Source: Burkholderiales bacterium (lineage in GTDB: Bacteria > Pseudomonadota > Gammaproteobacteria > Burkholderiales > Burkholderiaceae). Taken from it: DNA of 64,000 nucleotides. Position numbers and translations under genes: made by a program. The stretch spans positions 57,607 to 121,606 of the forward strand of contig JAJTAZ010000030.1 of assembly GCA_021287185.1 (NCBI GenBank), in the 5' to 3' direction. Below the pieces are notes generated by a model that was not told the origin of the DNA, did no database searches, and was given only the letters and a program-made list of their open reading frames with translations. Shown in pieces: positions 19,980 through 28,242 of this stretch (positions within the stretch are counted from its first letter, which is position 1; each line of letters starts with the position of its first letter).

Positions 19980-21362
19980 ATGGCGAAAAACCAATATACC
20001 ACAGTGATGCAGTTAAACGCTTTGAGTGCCAGTGACCACGGGCGCAGAATCTCAATGGGTTTGAATATGCGCGGCGATGTGCGTGTGACCAAAGATGGTT
20101 TGGTGCGGGTGTATGTGGGGTATCGTTTTAAGGTGAATACTAAAATCCGTGAGGTGCGTTTGGGCGTTTACCCTGCTGATTCGCTCACTGATTTACGGGC
20201 AAAGCGCAAAGCAATTCAAGACCAATTAGACGTTGGCATTGACCCGATTGAGCAAACTAAAATCACCAAAGAAGATAAAGCTGCTAAGAATCTGGAAACT
20301 TTGGCAGAGTTAGAGCGACGCAAACAAGCAGCAATTGCAGAAAAAGAACGTATCAAATTAGAAATGGCGACCAAACAAGCGAGAATGACCGTTAGACGTT
20401 TTTTTGATACGTGGCAAAGTCTTGAGTTGAGACGGCGCAAAGATGGCGGTGCAGACGTTTTGCGGATGTTTACCAAGGATGTTTTCCCGCTGATTGGTGA
20501 AATGGCTTTGGAGGATGTCAAGCGTGCCCATATTCAAGAGATTGTTGACAATGTCACTATGCGAGGCGTGGTACGCATGAATAAAGCAGTTTTATCCGCC
20601 ATGCGACAAATGTTTAACTTTGCCATGGATAGAGAAATCATCGAAGCCGATCCGACAGCACGGATAAAAAAAGCATCACTGGGCAAAGACAATGAGCGTG
20701 ACCGCGTTTTGTCCTCACAAGAAATCATAGAACTATTCAAAAAAATGCCGATGAGTGGTTTAAGTGAAATGGCACAGCTCGCACTACTCGTGCAATTTGC
20801 CACCATGACACGCATATCCGAGGTGTTGGCGGCAAAATGGAGTGATGTCAATGTGCAAGAACGGGTTTGGCACATCCCCGAAACCAAAAACGGCAAAACC
20901 CATGACGTGTATTTGAGTGACTATGCTTTGAGTAAAATGGCACAATTGCGTGAGCATACAGGCATAACGCCGTATTTATTTCCATCCGCACGATTGGACA
21001 GCGGCGTGTGTAGCAAAACCATCACCAAGCAAGTGGCAGACCGTCAGCGTGGTGAAAATAGCCCGATGAGCAACCGCACCAAGCAAACAGACTCATTGAT
21101 GCTTGCAGGTGGGCAATGGCGACCGCATGATTTGCGCCGAACAGGAGCAACGATTGCCGTGGAATTGGGCATATCGCCCGAAGCGGTGGAGCGGTGTTTG
21201 AACCATACCGAGCAATCCAAAATCAAACGCATTTACCAACGCGCCAGCTATGCAAGTGAGAAAAAACGGGCGTGGCAAATGCTTGGGGATAAATTGGCGC
21301 GATTGGAGCAAGAAGCCTTGACAAGTGAAACCAGCAAAGTGATACCATTGCGCAGAGCATAA
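19980..21362 (+). CDS. P4-type tyrosine recombinase (island integrase)
   Basis: The integrase catalyses insertion and excision at the tRNA-Pro site. The N-terminal DUF4102-type arm-binding domain (about residues 1-95, EVRLGVYPADSLTDLRAKR) precedes a SAM-like core-binding region and the C-terminal catalytic domain. The catalytic residues are visible: Arg in TRISEVLAAKWSDV, His and Arg in RPHDLRRTGAT, a second His in CLNHTEQSKIK and the nucleophilic Tyr in RIYQRASY. The 460-residue length is normal, so it is probably intact. The Fic gene follows after 16 nt. Confidence 0.95.
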   Translation: MAKNQYTTVMQLNALSASDHGRRISMGLNMRGDVRVTKDGLVRVYVGYRFKVNTKIREVRLGVYPADSLTDLRAKRKAIQDQLDVGIDPIEQTKITKEDKAAKNLETLAELERRKQAAIAEKERIKLEMATKQARMTVRRFFDTWQSLELRRRKDGGADVLRMFTKDVFPLIGEMALEDVKRAHIQEIVDNVTMRGVVRMNKAVLSAMRQMFNFAMDREIIEADPTARIKKASLGKDNERDRVLSSQEIIELFKKMPMSGLSEMAQLALLVQFATMTRISEVLAAKWSDVNVQERVWHIPETKNGKTHDVYLSDYALSKMAQLREHTGITPYLFPSARLDSGVCSKTITKQVADRQRGENSPMSNRTKQTDSLMLAGGQWRPHDLRRTGATIAVELGISPEAVERCLNHTEQSKIKRIYQRASYASEKKRAWQMLGDKLARLEQEALTSETSKVIPLRRA

Positions 21363-21378
21363 TTTACCTTACGACCCC

Positions 21379-22458
21379 ATGACAACACATCATTTACCAA
21401 CATTGCCGAATTTGGGTGATATTGAAACCAAAGTCATTCTAAAAAAAGTAGCCCTTGCCCATAAAGCATTGGCTGAATTAAAGGGTGTGGCGGCGTCTAT
21501 GCCCAATCAAAGCATTTTAATTAACACACTGTCATTACAAGAAGCCAAAGACAGTTCGGCAATTGAAAACATCATCACTACGCACGATGATTTGTATCGT
21601 AGCGATAGCGCACAACGTCATTTTGTGACGATAGCCGCTAAAGAAGTACACAACTACGCCGAAGCATTGCGTGCAGGTTTTGAGCGTATCCGTCAAACAG
21701 GCTTGTTGACCAATAATGACATTTTAGACATACAGGCAGGCATCGAGCAAAATCAAGCGGGTTATCGAAAACAGTCAGGCACTGCGCTGAAAAATGACCA
21801 AACAGGCGAAGTGGTGTATCTACCTCCTCAACACCCCGATGAAATCGTTGCATTGATGAACAATTTAGAGCAGTTCATCAATCAGCCTGAATTATGTGAC
21901 TGGGATGTATTGGTCAAAATGGCAGTGATACACCACCAATTTGAAAGCATCCACCCCTTTTATGACGGCAACGGGCGCACAGGGCGGGTCATCAACATTT
22001 TGTATTTGGTACAGCAAGGTTTACTTGATACGCCGATATTGTACCTATCGCGTTATATCAATCAAAACAAAGCGGATTACTATCGACTGCTGCAAACCAC
22101 GCGAGACACCAAAGACTGGACAGAATGGTTGATGTATATGCTTGATGCCGTTGAGCAAACCGCAGTGCAAACTACCGAATTGATTCGGGCGATTAAAGCC
22201 TTGATGCAACAATACAAACACCGCTTGCGAGACGAAAAGCCAAAAATTTACAGCCAAGACCTCATCAATAATATTTTTCGTCATCCCTATACCAAGATTG
22301 ATTTTGTTGCCGATGAACTGAAAGTGACCCGTCAAACAGCAAGCAAGTATTTGGATGAGTTGGTGACTACTAAAATTTTGAGCAAACACCGATTGGGCAA
22401 AGAGAATTATTACCTCAACGATGGTTTATTTGAACTGCTTTTCAATGTGGGACGTTAA
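21379..22458 (+). CDS. Fic-family protein (putative AMP transferase) with C-terminal HTH
   Basis: Fic proteins usually transfer AMP from ATP to target proteins. The active-site motif HPFYDGNGRTGR fits HPFx[DE]GNGRxxR exactly, so the catalytic histidine is kept. The N-terminal segment SSAIEN fits the inhibitory-helix consensus [ST]xxxE[GN], which suggests self-inhibition (class II). The C-terminal part (VADELKVTRQTASKYLDELV) looks like a winged helix-turn-helix, a common partner domain in Fic proteins. It follows the integrase by 16 nt, probably on the same transcript. Its target is unknown; a role in defence or element stability is inference. Confidence 0.9.
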   Translation: MTTHHLPTLPNLGDIETKVILKKVALAHKALAELKGVAASMPNQSILINTLSLQEAKDSSAIENIITTHDDLYRSDSAQRHFVTIAAKEVHNYAEALRAGFERIRQTGLLTNNDILDIQAGIEQNQAGYRKQSGTALKNDQTGEVVYLPPQHPDEIVALMNNLEQFINQPELCDWDVLVKMAVIHHQFESIHPFYDGNGRTGRVINILYLVQQGLLDTPILYLSRYINQNKADYYRLLQTTRDTKDWTEWLMYMLDAVEQTAVQTTELIRAIKALMQQYKHRLRDEKPKIYSQDLINNIFRHPYTKIDFVADELKVTRQTASKYLDELVTTKILSKHRLGKENYYLNDGLFELLFNVGR

Positions 22459-22774
22459 CATGGCGGTCATAGCGAACGTGTCAACAAAATGTTTTTAATT
22501 TAACATGAGTCCTTTTTGATGTTAACAAAATTGTATTTTGTTAACACGTATTTTATTGTATGTTAGAAATAGTATTCACAAGGCAACTATTCGAAAAAAT
22601 CGAATAGTTCAAATTTGAAACAACACCCCACAAGAAACCCTTGTGCGTTCAAAGAAAATTAACCTACCCACGCCCGCAAAATAAAAAAGAAATAAGCCTT
22701 CATCATGCTTATTCATATCCGCTAAAATATGGGCTATCTAATACGTCTTTGCACATTAAACAACAAAGGGCACT
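22459..22774. promoter_or_regulatory. Palindrome-rich control region between fic and the R-M gene
   Basis: This 316-nt AT-rich spacer holds two strong inverted repeats. One spans 22520-22546, with 11-bp arms (TGTTAACAAAA) around a 5-nt centre. The other spans 22585-22609, with 10-bp arms (AACTATTCGA). Neither is followed by a T run, so they look like operators rather than terminators. Related GTTAACA and GTCAACAAAAT words occur near 22454 and 22491. The region probably carries the restriction-modification promoter and binding sites for a regulator, perhaps the Fic protein's own HTH domain. Confidence 0.5.
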
Positions 22775-25700
22775 ATGAGCGCGTTACAAGACCTACTGAG
22801 CCAATACCGTGAATTATCCAAAGAGCAGCGTGGCAAAGGCACGTTGTTTGAGTTGCTGATAAAAGATTTTTTGCAAAATGACCCTACGTTTGCACCGCAG
22901 TTTAGTGAGGTGTGGACATTTGCCGAATGGGCAAAATTGGAGGATAAACCTCAAAATGATGATGGCATAGACTTGGTAGCCAAGCGTGTTGATGAAGAGG
23001 GATTTTGCGCCATTCAGTGTAAATTCTATGCCGAAGATTATCGGATGCAAAAGGGTGATATTGATTCGTTTTTCACCGCATCGGGTAAGAAAGAATTTAC
23101 CAGTCGTTTGATTTTTGATACCACTCGCAGCGAGTGGAGCAAAAATGCGGAAGTAGCCTTAGAGGGGCAATCCAAGCCCGTACAACGCATCGGTTTGGTT
23201 GATTTAGAAAATAGCGCAATTGACTGGAGTGCATACACGCCCAATAAACCTGTGCAACTCAAAAGCAAAAAATCACTGAGACCTCACCAAGTTGCCGCAT
23301 TAAAGGCGGTGGCTGATGGTTTAGAACACGCTGACCGTGGCAAACTGATTATGGCGTGTGGCACGGGCAAAACATTTACCGCGCTAAAAATGGCTGAGAA
23401 AATGGCGGGCGTGGGCAAGCGTGTCTTGTTTTTAGTGCCGTCATTGTCCCTCATGTCTCAAACCATCACTGAATGGACAGCCGAGACCGAAACGCCATTA
23501 CATTCATTTGCCGTGTGTTCGGATGTACAGGTGGGCAAACGCAAAGAGTCCGATGATTTAGCCGACATTACCATTCACGACTTGGCATATCCTGCCACCA
23601 CCGATGCGCAAAAGTTAGTGACAAAATGCACCTCGCATGATGATGCCATGACCGTGATATTTTCCACCTATCAATCCATACAGGTGATTGCAGATGCACA
23701 AAAACTGGGTTTACCTGAATTTGATTTAATCATCTGTGACGAAGCCCACCGCACCACGGGGGCAACCTTAGCGGGTGCGGATGAATCCAATTTTGTCAAA
23801 ATCCATGACAATGGCTTTATCAAAGGCACAAAACGCGTGTATATGACTGCCACGCCCCGTATTTTCTCGGATACGGTCAAGAGCAAAGCCAATGAAGTCG
23901 ATGCCACGCTGGCTTCTATGGACAATTCTGAGTTATACGGTGAAACCCTGTTTGAACTCAATTTTTCATACGCGGTGCGAAATGGCTTATTGACCGATTA
24001 CAAAGTGATTGTGTTGGCAATGGATGAGTCCATCGTCAGTGAATCCATGCAAAAGCGATTTACCGATATGGACAATGAATTGATTTTGGATGACATGACC
24101 AAAATTATTGGTTGCTATCGGGCATTGAATAAATTGGATGTCAAAGAGGATGTGGTAGCAGACCCCACGCCCATGAAACGCGCCGTGGCGTTTTGTCGTG
24201 ATATTAAATCCTCAAAACGTATCAAAGAAGATTTTAGCAATGTGGTCAATGACTACCTCACCCACCAAGCGATTGATAATACCCAAGGACTAATTCAATG
24301 TGAAACTGAGCACGTGGACGGCACATACAATGCCACAGCCCGTAATGCACGCCTATCATGGTTAAAAGCCGACACACCTGATAACACCTGCCGTATATTG
24401 AGCAATGCCCGTTGTTTATCCGAGGGTGTGGATGTACCTGCATTGGATGCGATTTTATTTTTGCACCCGCGTAAATCTCAAATTGATGTGGTGCAATCGG
24501 TGGGGCGCGTCATGCGCCGTGCAGAAGGTAAAAATATGGGTTATGTGATATTGCCCATTGGTGTACCTGCGGGTGTGCCTGCTGAGGAAGCCCTCAATGA
24601 CAACGAAAAATACAAAGTCGTGTGGCAGATACTCAATGCACTGCGGGCGCATGATGACCGCATGGATGCCACAATCAACAAAATTGATATGGGCGTGGAC
24701 ATCAGCGGACAAATTGAAATTGTTGCCGTGGGCAATATCCTACCCGAACAACAAACCAAAGCCGAAAGCGCGGGCATTGGTCAAGGCGGTGGCGACAATG
24801 GTGACAATGGGGACGAATTTGAAACAGAGGGCGGCAAAAAACCCACCCAAACCAGTTTTGATTTTGATGAATTTCAGAAAGCCATATTGGCACGCATAGT
24901 TAAAAAATGCGGCACACGCGAGTATTGGGGCGATTGGGCAAATGGCATTGCACGCATAGCACAGACGCACATCACACGCATCACCGCTGCATTAGCCGAC
25001 CACAGCAGCCCTGCTTATCAGTCATTCAGTGCGTTTTTGGACGAATTGCGTGATGATTTGAACGAATCCATCACCGAGACCGAAGCGGTGGAAATGTTGG
25101 CACAGCACATCATCACCAAACCGATTTTTGATGCCTTGTTTGAGGGTTATAGTTTTACCGCTCATAATCCTGTCTCAAAAGCCATGCAAGGCGTATTAGA
25201 AACCTTACAAGGGCAAAATCTTGAAAAAGAACAAGAAGAGTTACAAGACTTCTATGACCGCGTGAAACGCCAAATAGGCGACATCAAAACCGCCGATGCC
25301 AAGCAAAAAATCATCTTGGATTTATACGACAAATTCTTTAAAAACGCCTTTCCCCGCATGACCGAACGCTTAGGGATTGTTTACACACCTGTGCAAGTGG
25401 TGGATTTCATTATTCACAGTATCAATGACGTATTGCAAAGCGAATTTAACAAAACCTTGGGGGATAAAGACGTACACATCATCGACCCATTCACAGGCAC
25501 AGGCACATTCATCACACGACTATTGCAAAGCGGTTTAATCAGCCGTGAGCAACTCGCGTATAAATACCAAAACGAAATCCACGCCAATGAAATTGTATTG
25601 TTGGCGTATTACATAGCCGCGATTAACATCGAATCGGTGTATCACGACCTGATGAACGCCAAAGACGGTGAATATCAGCCGTTCAACGGGATATGTTTGA

Positions 25701-27106
25701 CCGATACATTCCAACTCTACGAAAAAGACGACTTGGTGAGCAATATGCTGGAAGCCAACAGCAGCCGTCGCAAACGGCAAAAGAAACTCAATATCAAAGT
25801 GATTATGGGTAATCCTCCGTATAGTGCTGGGCAAGACAGTGCCAATAGCGATAACGCAAACATTGACTACCCTTGTTTGGACCAAAGAATTGCAGATAGT
25901 TATCTAACAGCTTCTCAAACCAAGGGCGGGAAGCGTTCATCATACGACTCATATATACGCGCAATTCGTTGGGCAAGTGACCGTTTAGCGGGTGAGGATG
26001 GAAATGGCACGGGGGTAATTGGTTTTGTCAGCAATGCTGGATTTATAGATTCAGCCTCAGCCGATGGACTGCGCAAATGCTTGGCAGAAGAGTTCGCCAG
26101 TATCTATGTGTTTCATTTGCGGGGTAATGCACGCACCTCAGGTGAATTACGCCGTCAAGAAAAGGACAATGTTTTTGGGCAAGGCACACGCACCCCCATC
26201 GCCATTAGCATCTTGGTACGTAACCCACAAGCCACCGAGCACGGGCGCATTGTCTTGCACGACATAGGCGACTATCTCACCCGTGAGGAAAAATTAGCCA
26301 AAATCGCCGCGTATCAAAGTATCAACGGCATCACAGCGGTCAATGGCTGGCTACCGATTAACCCCGACAAACACGGCGATTGGGTCAATCAGCGTGATGA
26401 TAGTTTTGGGGAGTTTATCAGCCTTGGTGATAAAAAAGATAAAAGCAGTGTGACGGTGTTTAGCCTATTTTCTAACGGGGTTGTTAGTAGCCGTGATGAG
26501 TGGGTATTTAACTATTCGGGTGTAAAAATGCGTGATTATTTGCCACGAATGATTGATTTTTATAACGCGGAAGTGAACAGATATGAGCAGCATTGTGCTG
26601 GATTAGACCCAAAAGAATTTCCAGAGGTTAAAACATTTGTCAAAAAGGATGTAACTAAGATTAGTTGGGGTGGGGGTAATTGGCAAGCAAGTTTTAAGCG
26701 ATTCGAGAAGCCAAGTTTTGAAAGAGAAAGGATTAGGCAATCGTTGTATAGACCGTTTACAAAAATTTGGCATTATGGCTCAAAAACCTTTAACCATAGT
26801 TTCTATTCTATGCCCAAGATTTTCCCCAATGCAATAGCAGAAAATCGGGTGATTAGTGTTACAGGGCGTGGTGCGACTAAGGAGTTTAGTGCTTTGATGG
26901 CGGATACTATACCCGATTTAGAGATGATTTCTAAAGGACAGTGTTTTCCACTGAGTACCTATGAAAGCGAGAATATAGCAACCGAACCGAACCGAACCGA
27001 ACCGAACCGAACCGAACCGAACCGAACCGAACCGAACCGAACCGAACCGAACCGAACCGAACCGAACCGAACCGAACCGAAATTATACCTCAAACGAGCA
27101 GCATAA
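22775..27106 (+). CDS. Type ISP-like restriction-modification enzyme, truncated form at current repeat number
   Basis: This is a single polypeptide with all R-M activities. An Mrr-like nuclease lies at the N-terminus (GIDLVAK at 64-70, QCK at 81-83). A superfamily 2 helicase follows (Walker A ACGTGKT at 194-200, DEAH at 322-325, MTAT at 357-360, VGRVMRR near 577). An N6-adenine methyltransferase comes next (DPFTGTG at 904-910, NPPY at 1013-1016), then the start of a C-terminal target-recognition region. This is the LlaGI/LlaBIII-type order. From about residue 1402 a 20-copy ACCGA tract encodes a TEPNR repeat and the frame stops 9 codons later (stop at 27104-27106). The missing C-terminal part is encoded downstream, so the enzyme is probably in an altered or OFF state. 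See the phase-variation finding. Confidence 0.92.
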   Translation: MSALQDLLSQYRELSKEQRGKGTLFELLIKDFLQNDPTFAPQFSEVWTFAEWAKLEDKPQNDDGIDLVAKRVDEEGFCAIQCKFYAEDYRMQKGDIDSFFTASGKKEFTSRLIFDTTRSEWSKNAEVALEGQSKPVQRIGLVDLENSAIDWSAYTPNKPVQLKSKKSLRPHQVAALKAVADGLEHADRGKLIMACGTGKTFTALKMAEKMAGVGKRVLFLVPSLSLMSQTITEWTAETETPLHSFAVCSDVQVGKRKESDDLADITIHDLAYPATTDAQKLVTKCTSHDDAMTVIFSTYQSIQVIADAQKLGLPEFDLIICDEAHRTTGATLAGADESNFVKIHDNGFIKGTKRVYMTATPRIFSDTVKSKANEVDATLASMDNSELYGETLFELNFSYAVRNGLLTDYKVIVLAMDESIVSESMQKRFTDMDNELILDDMTKIIGCYRALNKLDVKEDVVADPTPMKRAVAFCRDIKSSKRIKEDFSNVVNDYLTHQAIDNTQGLIQCETEHVDGTYNATARNARLSWLKADTPDNTCRILSNARCLSEGVDVPALDAILFLHPRKSQIDVVQSVGRVMRRAEGKNMGYVILPIGVPAGVPAEEALNDNEKYKVVWQILNALRAHDDRMDATINKIDMGVDISGQIEIVAVGNILPEQQTKAESAGIGQGGGDNGDNGDEFETEGGKKPTQTSFDFDEFQKAILARIVKKCGTREYWGDWANGIARIAQTHITRITAALADHSSPAYQSFSAFLDELRDDLNESITETEAVEMLAQHIITKPIFDALFEGYSFTAHNPVSKAMQGVLETLQGQNLEKEQEELQDFYDRVKRQIGDIKTADAKQKIILDLYDKFFKNAFPRMTERLGIVYTPVQVVDFIIHSINDVLQSEFNKTLGDKDVHIIDPFTGTGTFITRLLQSGLISREQLAYKYQNEIHANEIVLLAYYIAAINIESVYHDLMNAKDGEYQPFNGICLTDTFQLYEKDDLVSNMLEANSSRRKRQKKLNIKVIMGNPPYSAGQDSANSDNANIDYPCLDQRIADSYLTASQTKGGKRSSYDSYIRAIRWASDRLAGEDGNGTGVIGFVSNAGFIDSASADGLRKCLAEEFASIYVFHLRGNARTSGELRRQEKDNVFGQGTRTPIAISILVRNPQATEHGRIVLHDIGDYLTREEKLAKIAAYQSINGITAVNGWLPINPDKHGDWVNQRDDSFGEFISLGDKKDKSSVTVFSLFSNGVVSSRDEWVFNYSGVKMRDYLPRMIDFYNAEVNRYEQHCAGLDPKEFPEVKTFVKKDVTKISWGGGNWQASFKRFEKPSFERERIRQSLYRPFTKIWHYGSKTFNHSFYSMPKIFPNAIAENRVISVTGRGATKEFSALMADTIPDLEMISKGQCFPLSTYESENIATEPNRTEPNRTEPNRTEPNRTEPNRTEPNRTEPKLYLKRAA
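26981..27080 (+). repeat. Pentanucleotide tract, 20 perfect copies of ACCGA
   Basis: Exactly 100 bp of uninterrupted ACCGA lie inside the 3' part of the R-M gene. Because 5 is not a multiple of 3, gain or loss of one unit changes the downstream frame. All three frames through the tract are free of stops and read the same five residues (N, R, T, E, P in rotation). Tracts of this length are typical contingency loci that mutate by slipped-strand pairing. The same unit is, from memory, the one found in the phase-variable modD gene of Neisseria meningitidis. Confidence 0.97.
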
Positions 27107-27239
27107 CCAATCGGGTGATTTGCCTGAGTGTGACGGGCAACAAGGGCTTCTCAGTCCTGATGACAGACCAGATTCCCGACCTGCACTTGATAGGGGATGC
27201 TCAGTGCTTTCCTCTGTTTCTGTTCGAGGAGGAGGCAAT

Positions 27240-27953
27240 ATGAGCCAAGCGAATTTATTTGCCGATGATGTGGCAATGAACCCTCCCGAGCAAAGCGGTG
27301 AAAAGACCTTGGTACGACGTGATGGCATTACTGATGCTGGGCTGGCACATTTTGCTAAAGCCTACCCGACTGAAACCATCACCAAAGAAGATGTGTTTTA
27401 TTACATCTATGGATTGCTGCACTCAGAGGACTACAAAAAACGCTATGCCGATAACCTCACCAAAGAATTGCCGCGTATCCCTTGCGTGAAAAAATCCACT
27501 GACTTTTGGGCATTTAGCCGTTCGGGGCGTGTACTGGCAGATTTGCACGTGGATTATGAAAGCGTGGCAATGTACCCCGTGACCTTTGAGGGTGGCGAAT
27601 TGCTGATGAGCGCATTATCTGATGCGGATTACCGTGTGGAGCAGATGAAGTTTGGTAAAAAAGGTAAAGTGACCGATAAAACCACGGTGATTTATAACCA
27701 CAAAATCACGATGACGGGCATCCCATTAGAAGCCTATGACTACGTGGTCAATGGCAAGCCTGCATTGGAATGGGTGATGGAACGGCAAGCCGTGACCACA
27801 CATAAAGACAGCGGCATTGTCAATGATGCAAATGACTGGGCAATCGAGACTATGGGTAATGCCAAATACCCATTGGAGTTGTTTCAGCGAGTAATTACCG
27901 TGTCGATTGAAACCATGAAAATTGTGCGGGCGTTACCACGGTTGGATATTTGA
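27240..27953 (+). CDS. C-terminal recognition part of the Type ISP-like enzyme, separate frame
   Basis: The protein of about 237 residues starts MSQANLFADDVAMN. The middle, DAGLAHFAKAYPTETITKED then VFYYIYGLLHSEDYKKRYAD, and the FWAFSRSGRVLADLHVDYE segment resemble the C-terminal end of Type ISP and related helicase-methyltransferase enzymes, normally part of one long chain. The ATG overlaps a TGA in another frame (ATGA), and the GAG-rich stretch before it is a strong ribosome binding site, so it could be made separately. The same frame is open upstream through the ACCGA tract, so one more repeat unit would fuse it to the large protein. A label as a stand-alone protein is uncertain. Confidence 0.8.
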   Translation: MSQANLFADDVAMNPPEQSGEKTLVRRDGITDAGLAHFAKAYPTETITKEDVFYYIYGLLHSEDYKKRYADNLTKELPRIPCVKKSTDFWAFSRSGRVLADLHVDYESVAMYPVTFEGGELLMSALSDADYRVEQMKFGKKGKVTDKTTVIYNHKITMTGIPLEAYDYVVNGKPALEWVMERQAVTTHKDSGIVNDANDWAIETMGNAKYPLELFQRVITVSIETMKIVRALPRLDI

Positions 27954-27974
27954 GATTTTTAAAAGGTGTGCGTG

Positions 27975-28211
27975 ATGTCAGTGATTCAATTCCCAAAATT
28001 TAACCCCGCCGCCGCAAAGTTGTGGGCTAAGTTATCTGCTGATGACAAAATCGCTTTGCTTGAAAATGTGTGGTGTATGCAATGCCGTGATGAAACTACA
28101 ATCACCCACATCAATGGCAAGGCAGAGCGTGGCAGTTTAATTCTCAATGGACAGTGTATCAGGTGCGGCAGCCCTGTGGGGCGTTTGATTGAAAAAGAGT
28201 GGTTTGAGTAA
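27975..28211 (+). CDS. Small zinc-ribbon-like protein of unknown function
   Basis: The 78-residue protein has two CxxC pairs, CMQC near residue 34 and CIRC near residue 60, spaced like a small zinc ribbon. Its N-terminus (MSVIQFPKFNPAAAKLWAKL) is mildly hydrophobic with no signal peptide. ATG 27975 is preceded by AAAAGG at 8 nt; the in-frame GTG at 27966 is a poorer choice. It follows the R-M C-terminal gene by 21 nt and leads a run of three unknown genes. No family is recognised with confidence. Confidence 0.7.
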   Translation: MSVIQFPKFNPAAAKLWAKLSADDKIALLENVWCMQCRDETTITHINGKAERGSLILNGQCIRCGSPVGRLIEKEWFE

Positions 28212-28242
28212 GGTGCAAAAATAAACTTTATCAGGAGTTGTT

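Noticed and set aside
26981..27080. ACCGA tract considered as a CRISPR-like array or as an assembly artefact
   Set aside because: There are no spacers, so it is not CRISPR. The tract is perfect and lies in an R-M gene of a kind known to phase vary, so a real contingency tract is more likely; the exact copy number could still be a consensus of mixed reads.
27120..27239. TTG start at 27120 for the C-terminal R-M domain gene
   Set aside because: The stretch is an out-of-frame reading of the duplicated R-M segment. The ATG at 27240 has a strong ribosome binding site, so it is the better separate start.
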